From Leptasterias polaris (taxonomy: Eukaryota; Echinodermata; Asteroidea; Forcipulatida; Asteriidae), in contig JAZGTN010000027.1 in NCBI GenBank assembly GCA_037783415.1, positions 3,372,001-3,436,000 on the forward strand: DNA of 64,000 nucleotides, read 5' to 3'. Position 1 is the stretch's first letter. Each line of letters opens with the position of its first letter. This document shows, in pieces, positions 56,101 to 64,000 of the stretch. The notes beneath the pieces were generated by a model. The model saw nothing but the letters and a program-made list of their open reading frames with translations. It was not told where the DNA came from and did not search any database. Both the position numbers and the translations under genes were made by a program.

Positions 56101-58566
56101 GTCCACCGGGAGAGAAGGTATTTTTACTACTACACTTCGTCAGTCGCCCCACGAACCGATGTGACTGTCCTCCTGGAGATTATGTGCCCCGCCCCCCCCC
56201 CCCCCCCCGCCATGTCTGATAGCGCCCTCTTTTGAATAAACTTCCTCAGCCCAAATTTGGGGGACACAAACACCGGTGACAGACCTTGTTTAGTATGTGG
56301 GACTACGTAAAATCGTCTGTTTGTCATGCTTGGCCGAGTTGTACTTAATTAGGCCACCCACTTCCGTGTACCAAGAATTATGGATTCGAACCGTCGTATA
56401 AGCGCTTCGCATGTGGGCCTACTTTTAAAACGGCGACATGATTCTTACCCGACACGCGATAAATCAGTCGTGACGTGACTGACAAAATGTCTCAAACATT
56501 ATAAATAATAGATGTAAAAGAATAAAAAACATTAAAATAAAAAATAAGGTATTCATAAGATTTTTTTCTACATTTTGTAAGGGGAGTGCTGGTGAGATAG
56601 GCCTGCAGGGAGAAGCCGGACCACATGGTCTGAAAGGAGACCCGGGTGACATCGGTCCACCCAACACTGGTAAGTTTTTATGTTATTCAATTTCTTTATC
56701 TAAATATCAAATTCGTAAAAATCACGCTCCTTAGTAAGTCGTATAAGTCTCAACAACCAGCTTGATAAAATAATTGGTTGTAAAAACAAGATAACTTTAC
56801 CAAGAGAAGGATCTATAGACTGCTCAACAACATTAACATCACCAAAGGGATTTCAACAAAAGAATAGATTTTTAAGTTTGCAAAAGTCATAGACTTTCTA
56901 CTATAAATAATGTATTTGTCATATCTAGACACCAATCCAGCAGGGGGACCTACTTACATCCGATGGGGGCGCACTACTTGTCCAGACCACGAAGGCACCG
57001 AGTTTGTGTATCAAGGTAATGTATACATCTCGTCACCAATTCAAACATTGTGTCCCATGTGTTTTACGCCAAGTAATTCGACCTAGAACTACACGCCACC
57101 GATAATAGCTTTACTATGGGCTAAGTGAGGACAAAAGGATGGTCAATGCGAGAAAACGAAAGGGTGGATTACTGGACCATAAAGGTGGTAACTGCATCCT
57201 GCGGGAAGCATGTAAGGACAGGATTAGAGGGCAAGCTTCATCCAGGGATTAAGAATATTATGGGCAGAATAAAATAACTTGTGGAAAGAGTCTAGTAAAC
57301 AACAAGATGACTCTGTGAAAAGGGAGGTAATTATAAAAGAACCGAATCAATGTATAAGATGGTATTTTAGAAAATTGAAAATAGGTTGAGCAACCTGTTG
57401 AGAGAGCGGGGTGTTGACACTTGTGGAAAAGGTTTAAAAACATATTGAGAGAAAGAGGGGGGAAATTAACCAGCAGAGAGCAAAGGTTATTTACAGTAAC
57501 TATATTTATTTTACACCAGAAAAAACAGCTAGCCGAAGTGTAAAAGGGATTAAGGGAAGTTATTTAACACCAGTGTTTATGTTGAGTACAAAGGGTTGGA
57601 CTGTCTGGAGTTGGTGAATCCAGTGTGATTCCCTGAGCTTGCGGTGTGTGTCATCACCATTTCAACACCTTTGATGCAGTGAGTAGGGCTGTTGAAGTGG
57701 ATATATCTATAGACCATGCCTGTGACATCACATGTTTACAAAAGAGCCACAGAGCCTGGACTTCCTGCAGGCACAGTTTGTACACAGCTCAATGGAAGAC
57801 TACAACAAATCTTATGTTTTATGGGGATTGCACTGATTTTTTCAACTTTTGATATGAAGAAAGGGGGACATCTCAAAAGCTGTACAGCTGTTGCTTTTGT
57901 AACTCTTGAATTTATGTGAAAATTATGACACAAAATGTAAATTTTCCCATAATGGCCTGTGTAGCAATAGTAAACTTGCCTGTCAGGAAATGCATTAGAA
58001 TGTACAAAGTCACTACTTTACACGATACATTCAGAATAATTTGTATTACAATTTGTTTAACACACTTCCTTTCAGGATTTGGATCCGGAGCATCTAGTGC
58101 ACACAAGGGCGGAACCTCTGACTTTTTGTGCATTCCTGCTGTTCCGGACTGGGCTGCTACTTTCAACGACGCAGCGAACTCGAATTCCTACCTGTATGGG
58201 ATGGAGTACGAAGTAGCGTCATTTGATCCATTCTCCCACGAAAATGCCGAGTTTATCAACCAGCGTGACGTGCCTTGTGCCGTGTGCCGTCTCGCAGACC
58301 GTGGAACCCATCTTTTGATTCCGGCCAAGAGAGAATGCCCGCCAAACTGGACCGAGGAATACCAAGGGTTCCTCATGTCTGGACTTTACACAACTGAGCA
58401 GCGCGCTCAGGCGGTGTGTGTGGATGAAGCACCAGAGGTTATCCCTAGTAGTCAAGCCAGTACCACCGCAGCTCTACTTTACATCATGGAAGTTCAATGT
58501 GGCTCAATCCCATGTCCTCCATACGTTCAAAACCGTGAAATAACATGCACCGTCTGCAGTGTGTAA
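53005..58566 (+). CDS. Type II transmembrane collagen with short-chain C4-like C-terminal domain
   Basis: Six exons with compatible phases (53005-53193, 55371-55560, 56023-56117, 56582-56669, 56929-57015, 58076-58566) give 379 residues. In order: a cytoplasmic tail (1-31, basic), one membrane helix (about 33-55), a stalk with a furin-like RQRR (100-103) and a glycosylation sequon NAS (117), 16 consecutive Gly-X-Y triplets (138-185), then a Cys-containing C-terminal domain (about 190-379) starting GGPTYIRWGRTTCP and ending TCTVCSV. This domain is known from short-chain collagen C4-like proteins abundant in starfish. The layout recalls vertebrate gliomedin or ectodysplasin collagens, in which furin releases a soluble trimer. 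Extracellular matrix or surface adhesion is inferred. A small missed exon in the large introns cannot be excluded. Confidence 0.85.
53194..54817 (+). other. Collagen gene intron 1, 5' part
   Basis: No exon needed by the gene model. 54257-54421 carries an open stretch with a predicted membrane helix (KLMFVVFTNITLTVIINTVM) after an ag (tctcag); see finding. Otherwise AT-rich. Confidence 0.4.
54818..55223 (-). mobile_element. tRNA-headed SINE with Deu-like body
   Basis: On the minus strand the head has an A-box (tggtcgagcgg) and a B-box-like ggttcgtgactc, as in Leu/Ser tRNA with a long variable arm. The body contains ccttcggatgggacgtaaag, cacgtaaaagaacccagtg and cgaaaagagaaggggttc, which resembles the Deu domain of deuterostome SINEs. 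A 23-bp duplication with one mismatch flanks it (54795-54817 and 55224-55246, aatggtccatgtcg-tcacaata). The tail is ataataatt-type. It lies antisense in intron 1 of the collagen gene. RNA polymerase III would transcribe it. Confidence 0.75.
55371..55560 (+). CDS. Collagen gene exon 2: stalk with furin-like site
   Basis: The acceptor is ...tacgtttcag. It encodes VQIESHGERLALLE, a possible short coiled coil, and ELLSRQRRHL with the basic RQRR site, then NNASS. It ends in phase 1 (aatg followed by gtagat). The frame past the donor is intron and resembles the dispersed repeat at 34375-34545. Confidence 0.8.
56023..56117 (+). CDS. Collagen gene exon 3: first Gly-X-Y block
   Basis: The acceptor is accatcag at 56022. 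Joined in phase 1 it reads DRPLVTRPCRDGRDGRDG... to GPPGEK. The Cys at 135, just before the triple helix, could crosslink chains. The donor gagaag followed by gtattt ends at phase 0. The acceptor was chosen because it keeps the frame; its pyrimidine tract is weak. Confidence 0.7.
56582..56669 (+). CDS. Collagen gene exon 4: second Gly-X-Y block
   Basis: Begins after a T-rich tract ending gtaag and encodes GSAGEIGLQGEAGPHGLKG and further triplets to GPPNT. The donor ctg followed by gtaagt is full consensus. The Gly-X-Y register continues unbroken from exon 3. Confidence 0.8.
56929..57015 (+). CDS. Collagen gene exon 5: start of the C-terminal domain
   Basis: The acceptor is atatctag. It encodes NPAGGPTYIRWGRTTCP and EGTEFVYQ, the conserved beginning of the short-chain collagen C4-like domain. 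The donor caag followed by gtaatg leaves phase 1. Confidence 0.85.
57016..58075 (+). other. Collagen gene intron 5
   Basis: 1060 bp, AT-rich with an aggt/gagag-rich middle. No exon, RNA or transposon end was recognised. Confidence 0.5.
58076..58566 (+). CDS. Collagen gene exon 6: rest of the C-terminal domain and stop
   Basis: The acceptor is cttcctttcag. It encodes GFGSGASSAHKGGTSDFLCI, then DVPCAVCRLADRGTHLLIPA, KRECPPNWTEEYQGFLMSGL and TCTVCSV before TAA. The paired-Cys motifs CAVCR and CPP-W-EY-G are diagnostic of the family. Confidence 0.9.
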
Positions 58567-59011
58567 CTACAATTGAATCACCTCATTGCAGTTAATACTT
58601 TCTACTTCCTCTTTGCTATTACATGATTATTGCTCGATATGTTATTTAGGCTCTACTTATAAAGCATTTGATTTAGATTTTCAATAATTTATCATCCTGA
58701 CCCTCACAGTGCTGTTTTAACGCCGAGCTTCTCCTATACCGATACATGCGGATGCTGGAAAGAGTCTTTAGTCTACAAATAATTGATCGTATTGACAGTC
58801 ATGACAAGGATCATGATTTGTTGTTATCGAAAATAATCACATTATTTAAATTTGAAAGCTCATTGGTTACAAAGTTCATGCCTGTACAAATCTGTCTTAA
58901 TTGACGTTATTAATAATTATTAGAAAATGTTGCAGTCTATATCAATGATTTTCTTTGCAACAGAATCGGGCGATCTGAACTTATAGCGGTCTAGCGCGTA
59001 ACTTCTTTCAG
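58567..59011. other. Collagen 3' flank
   Basis: Presumably holds the 3' UTR, but no AATAAA close to the stop was seen; the cleavage site is unknown. Confidence 0.35.
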
Positions 59012-59577
59012 ATTTTACCTCCATGGTTTGGACTTAATGTATTATCAGTGATAACTGTTGTACGCTATATAGCAGTTTCACAACCACTGCGACTCAACAA
59101 CTGTCACAAAGAAACGGGTGTTTATCACTTTGCTTTGTGCAACAATACCGAGCTTCACAGTGTGCTGTTATTTAATTGCAACTTTCTGGGATGAAGAGGC
59201 TCACTCAACGCCACAGTTAATTGCAACCATATTGGCGTGTGCTGTTGTCACAATACCACCCTTGATTATCATAACTTTGTACGTTAAACTGCTGTTGACA
59301 GCTCGTCTTCAGGCTCGGCGCATAACTGCAGCTGAGGTTGGTTTGAATGCCGCAGACGTAAACGCCCAGCTTCGTCTCCAACGCGAAATCTTTAAATACA
59401 TTTTTGATTATCACTGGTGCTATAAAAGTTACCTCGCTCCCATCCATCATAGCTTACCCACTGATTATTCAATCAGGCAATTTGCACACATTTGTATATT
59501 TTGAAACACTGAGATTCAGCAATTCATGGCTTTATACTTTAATACTGGAGAGACAAAACATTACGACAAATTGCTAA
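59012..59577 (+). pseudogene. Rhodopsin-family GPCR fragment (TM3-TM7), frameshifted
   Basis: After a good acceptor (cttctttcag) one frame reads FGLNVLSVITVVRYIAVSQP, the end of TM3 with VRY in place of DRY. The next frame (from about 59100) gives VFITLLCATIPSFTVCCYLI (TM4) and IATILACAVVTIPPLIIITL (TM5), then the third intracellular loop ARLQARRITAAEV. After about 59400 a third frame gives FLIITGAIKVTSLPSIIAYP (TM6) and RFSNSWLYTLIL (TM7-like, NPxxY replaced). Two frame changes, loss of the DRY Asp and loss of NPxxY indicate a pseudogene of an orphan class A receptor; a sequencing error could explain one shift but not all changes. Confidence 0.65.
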
Positions 59578-61004
59578 AAGACTCATTTTTCGAAACAGCG
59601 AACAATATGCCAAAAAGTTATTTAAAAAAACCAATGGGATCAGTAACGTTAAAGGGGGCATAGGGCATGAACGGAAACTTTACCTTAGAAATTAGCCAGA
59701 AGTGTCCCCAGAAGAAAATGGTGCACCCCTTGTGCCACTGAATGTGATTGAGAATGTTGTCTAGTGTTTAAAATTCAGTTATTTCGTTTATGTGCATAAG
59801 CTGATCTTTCTTACTGAAAATTATGAATGAAGAACGGGGGGTTTTTTAAAGAAGAATTTGATTCATATCTCTCGAATGAGAGTCGTAAAACAAAAGAAAA
59901 CAACAAAATCCTTATTTTAAAGGATTTTCCCCCAATGAATCTTCACTGCCGTCTTCCGTCGGTGCTAGATTGGCGCAGTCTCTACCAACACTAGAGGGTT
60001 TCAAACCTGTACTATCGCTGTGTGTGCCCGGATTTTCAAGAATAGTGAACGTAAAAGTTATGTTTCTGCCATTCGTTTAGTCATTGTGGGAAAGTTAGGT
60101 TATGCAGGAATGGGAAAACATGTATTTGAAATTATTCTAGCTACAAAAAAAAAGTAACAGTAATGCAATGTTTTTTAAGTAGCCATTTTGTTGCTTATAC
60201 GACCCTCTGTTATCTGGACCAAAATGTACTTTGTGCCTGGAAGAAGAGCGCGAGCACCAAGCGATATGTGATATGTGTCCCGTTCTTATAGATTGTGTAC
60301 CGGCGGAACGGAACATTCCGCTATATAGACAGCTAAGCCAATTGACCCTAACTTTATAGAATGATATGCTTCAAATAGTAAGCATTATGCGTGTGCAGAG
60401 TTCAGATGAATAATTACCTTATGATTAGAAGAGTATCAATCCGCAAGAAAAGGGAAGGTTGGCGTATCAATTATATGTAAAATAACAGATTAATTACTCC
60501 ATTTAATCTAGGCGGTCAATGTTAACGAGTAGTTCAAGTTTCGGCAAATCATGATCAAGTAAGTAAGTATAGTTAAACTCTTGTAGGGGTAAAAAAAAAG
60601 GAGGTTTTGTTTAAAACCTTAAACAAAAACGTCTTATGTTAAATCCAGGATTGGGTGAGTGTATTTTGACTGATTAACTTAGTGTTTTTAGGTTACATTT
60701 TGATTGACAGTATAATTATTAAGAAATATATTAAAATGTAGTCGTTGTAGAGTACCTTATAATCATGAGGACACATTGCAGTATATTATTAAACTTATAG
60801 AGAAAATCCAAAGTATTATCACAGCATTATTAATTTCTCAGTAGACAACTAAAATTAGTTTTGCTAATGAAATAAATACTTTTCACATTGTTGTGGTGTG
60901 TTGTGTAACAATCTGTTATCTCAGTTTATGTCATTTTGTGTATAAATGGTGTTAATTTCTGGACCTACAGCTTTTTGAGAAAATAGAATTAGCTGTTTCA
61001 AACT
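59578..61004. other. No feature recognised
   Basis: AT-rich intergenic DNA without coding signal, terminal repeats or obvious tandem structure. Confidence 0.45.
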
Positions 61005-63030
61005 CAGTGGCGTAACTAAGGGGGGGGGGGGCATGTGGGGGGGGGGGGGCACGTTCCCCCCAATTGATGTCGGTGCCCCCCGGGTGCCCCCCGTCCCCAT
61101 TTGAAATCTGAACCTTTGAGACTATAATAATTACCAGAATATAAAATTTTAAGTTTTATAAACTTTTATGGAGCACTGGTGGCACTCAATGTTTCAAACT
61201 ATTTTTCTATTTACACATACTTGTTGTACCTTTGCAATGGACAGTTGTTATTTTTCACCAACGTCTTCAGAGTAAGGTAAATCATGTCCGCAAATTGTAT
61301 GATGACTAATCGCCCGCGCGCGCTCCATTCTGCCACAGTCTGCCACGTTAAATACGGTACGGTAGTACAGTGTCACATGAAGCTACACGACGTGCTGGGT
61401 GCCGTTGCATTTATCGTAAGTACATGAGGAAAAGCCATTGAAAACTCTTGAGCTGCTGCTGTGAGAGCATTGATCTAAAATATCTGCTTCGTTTGAGACA
61501 TTTCTTTGTTCTTCAGTGTATAGAGTATATTAAATAGTTTGTCAATAATTATGTAAAAATTGAAATTGGGGGGGGGGGGGGGGCGGATGGGTCAAAACAA
61601 TTTAGAAAAAAGATCAAAGTTTTTAACATTGGTTAGGCCTACTGTGCATGGCCGGCCCCAAGTGTGTAATAAATAAATACTAGTGCCAGTCCTCGAATAC
61701 ATAAATACCCATAAAAAGACTCGCAATCCTTGTTATCAATATCAGTTATGATGTATTTCTACACATTCAAACAGTAGGCCTAACTGCATGGTTCTAGATG
61801 TGCGAAAAAGAAGAGAGAAAAAAGACAGAAAAATTAAATAATAATAATCTTTGTTCATTATGATGTATTTTATAGACAGGAAAATTAAGTTTGTTTAACT
61901 TTCATTGTCGGCAAGTTACAAGTGGCTTTGTTTTTGAAGTTGTTATTTTTCTATTATTTCTTTCCTGTGTATTCTTGTTAAACTGTTTTTCATCTTACAA
62001 CCATGTCTTTAACTCTTAAAAAGTATTTTACATCTCCCATAAACATATTTTTTTACATTATTAATAGTAAACGAAGCGCTGAAAAGGGGCATCAAACATC
62101 ATTTTGCAAATAGACTGTGCAAGTCTCGCGCGTATCCGAACGAGAAAACACGTCAAACGAAGAACATTGTTATTTCTGAAATCAAATCTTTGTTTTAAAT
62201 TATATCTCATGACAAAATCTGAACAACAAAAATAAATCATTACAATTTTATGAAATTAGTTTTAACTTTTGAAAAAAATACACAAAAGTGTGTTAATTCT
62301 TATTAATATTGAAAATAAATAAAACTCTGGGACAAGGATGCTTTTTAGAAACCCCTTACGCGGATTCGTGATGGTTAAACGGGTTTAAAATTGACCCGTG
62401 ACGCAGTTTAAAGAGGATGCTGACGCCTCAACAAACAGACTGCAATGAAAAGGGTTCGCTTTGCAATGACACATCTGGCGATTATAATCGCGCATCAAAA
62501 ACAAGCGTTTACATAAGTTTTATGATCGGAGGCGAGCACAAAATTCTAAATTTTTTGCAATAACCAGAAGCTGAGGTCAAGTTTAATTCTCGGCTTTTCT
62601 TCCTTATATTGTTGAATTGGTTTTACTTTCATATTTTGTTATCACTTAGTATTACATTCCCAACAACATGTATAATTTTCTAGATCATAAACTACGTTAA
62701 ACTAAAATAATTGACGAAACAAAATCTCGCCCACGTAAAACTTTTCATAAAATTGTAATGATTTTTTGGGGGGTTCAGATTTTATCATAAGAAATAATTT
62801 AAAACAAAGATTTGATTTCAGAAATAAAAATGTTCTTCGTTTGACGTGTTTTCTCGTTCGGATAAGTGCGAGACTTGCACAGTCTATTGAGGGGCTGTTT
62901 GGAACCCGCCATTGCGTAGATTAAGATCCAGTTTTTAAAAGGTGCACAGGAATCTATAGTTGATTTGCCAGCAGTGCCCCCTAGAAAAAATGGTGCCCCC
63001 CCCCCCTTGTGCCCCCCTAAAAATTTCTTA
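61005..63030. mobile_element. Second copy of the hAT-type family, rearranged
   Basis: Starts with cagtggcgtaactaagg, the terminal repeat of the 32506-37964 element. 61050-61800 is the reverse complement of its right end (37150-37910), and 62885-63020 is the reverse complement of its left end (32530-32650). The central palindrome with 145-bp units is missing, replaced by other DNA. The right terminal repeat is lost, so it probably cannot be mobilised. Long poly-G runs lie near 61021-61050 and 61568-61582. Confidence 0.75.
62105..62885. repeat. Inverted repeat within the second hAT-type copy
   Basis: 62105-62250 and 62738-62885 are inverted copies (agactgtgcaagtctcgcgc against gtgcgagacttgcacagtct, and gaaaacacgtcaaacgaaga). 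They enclose about 490 bp. Confidence 0.75.
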
Positions 63031-63375
63031 TGATAAAATCTGAACCCCCCAAAAAATCATTACAATTTTATGAAAAGTTTTAGCTTTTGAAAAAATTACA
63101 CAAAAGTGTGTTGATTAATATTGGGGAAAAAAATTAAAACTCTGGGACAAGGATGCTTATTTGATGTTAACTTTTTAGAGACCCCTTACGCGGATTCGTG
63201 GTGGTCAAACAGGTTTAAATTTGACTCGTATCGCAGTTTAGAGAAGATGCTGACGCCTCAACAACCATAGACTGCAATGAAAAGGGTTTGTTTTGCAATT
63301 ACTGCATCTGGCGATTATAATCGCGCATCCAAAACAAGCGTTTACATAAGTTTTATGATCGGAGGCGAGCACGAA
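62215..63375. repeat. ~330-bp direct repeat, two copies ~830 bp apart
   Basis: 62215-62545 and 63045-63375 are direct copies sharing tctgggacaaggatgctt, ccccttacgcggattcgtg, gctgacgcctcaacaa and tttatgatcggaggcgagca. The hAT-type left-end fragment sits between them. Confidence 0.85.
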
Positions 63376-64000
63376 ACGCACCCAATTGTGTAAATAGATT
63401 TTGTAAATCTGGGAGGACTAAGAGGGACTCCCCCTTTCTCCCCCATGTTTGTTTGTTTGCTTGAAAGGCGACCTCACTCATCCATGTTGGATATTGTTTC
63501 ATATCCGGCTAGAGGTGTGTTGTCTCGTTTACATTCAGTCAACATCAGGGGACGCAGACACATTAAATACGAAAGCTTTAAAGGGACGTTGAGAGAGAAA
63601 GAAAATTGAAGTAATAATTATGACTTATATTTCATAACTGAGACTTATGAGCACAAGTTATGGTTATGACATTTGCTGAATCATAATTATACTTATATGA
63701 GATATGTTCGTCATGCTATTGTAAGCTGGTAATGGTTTTACCCCAGGCACTTCCCCAATCTCACAAGCACCCATCCTAATTAATCCAATGCTCACCCAGA
63801 CACCAGTGTTCAGACTGGCTGTCTGGGACTTGACACATTTATGACCTTAATGCCCACCTAGTCTGTTCCCACAACTTTAGTATAAAAATGCCCTTATGTC
63901 CCATCTTTAGTTTATTCTTCTCTGTTCTGGACTTATAGACAGACCCAAATTAGTTTACCCAAATTAAGTCCAATGCAAACAGAGCTTTATAGACAGACCC
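63376..64000. other. Possible start of an LTR or promoter at the window edge
   Basis: A TATA-like tataaaaatgccc lies near 63881, and cttatagacagaccc occurs twice in the last 100 bp (about 63932 and 63987). It could be the promoter half of an LTR that continues past the window. No ORF seen. Confidence 0.25.

Noticed and set aside
56341..56420. tRNA-like B-box (attcgaacc) near 56390
   Set aside because: No A-box or cloverleaf can be drawn around it.
57646..57919. Two short plus-strand frames in intron 5 of the collagen gene as extra exons
   Set aside because: Adding them would break the exon 5 to exon 6 phase and they match no part of the collagen family.

Overview
The window looks like a repeat-dense stretch of a marine invertebrate deuterostome genome, most likely an echinoderm and probably a starfish. 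The reasons are a six-exon gene ending in the 'short-chain collagen C4-like' C-terminal domain that is expanded in starfish, a tRNA-headed SINE with a Deu-like body, BEL/Pao and CR1/L2-type retroelements, and intron-rich AT-biased DNA. The genus cannot be named from sequence alone.

One gene is intact: a predicted type II transmembrane collagen (53005-58566, + strand, 379 residues, six phase-consistent exons, TATA box at 52947). It has a short cytoplasmic tail, one membrane helix, a furin-like RQRR site, 16 uninterrupted Gly-X-Y triplets and a cysteine-containing C-terminal domain. About 0.45 kb downstream (59012-59577) is a frameshifted fragment of a rhodopsin-family GPCR. A secreted PAN/apple-domain exon lies at 13613-13985 on the minus strand.

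Most other recognisable sequence is mobile DNA. 1-5165: a gag-only Ty3/gypsy-like element with a 34-residue repeat region and two zinc fingers. 5370-6140: a minus-strand LINE end. 6150-8320: tandem repeats. 8320-9640: BEL/Pao integrase and LTR (minus). 9.8-12 kb: hairpins and MITEs. 12.85-16.49 kb: a 430-bp inverted repeat around the PAN exon. 17.35-21.85 kb and 24.46-31.63 kb: a Helitron-like family, some copies head to tail, one split by 3.2 kb of gene-like DNA, one interrupted by a solo LTR, with a hairpin minisatellite. 22.36-23.94 kb: exon-like direct repeats around a 396-bp tandem duplication. 32506-37964: a non-autonomous hAT-type element with 8-bp target duplication and ~0.85-1.1-kb inverted arms, carrying a nested piggyBac-type MITE and a telomere-like tract. 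38026-39680: a TA-flanked TIR element. 40.56-41.36 kb: an L1/Tx1-like LINE fragment (minus). 42.2-42.9 kb: an inverted-repeat element. 46.64-51.63 kb: a nearly full-length but frameshifted CR1/L2-group LINE with an L1-type ORF1. 52.2-52.8 kb: a Penelope-like GIY-YIG fossil. 61-63.4 kb: a rearranged second copy of the hAT family.

Insertions can be ordered locally: the solo LTR post-dates the Helitron-like copy it splits, and the piggyBac-type MITE post-dates the hAT element. No operon, CRISPR array, rRNA or intact tRNA was seen. All family names rest on motif reading by eye, without database search.
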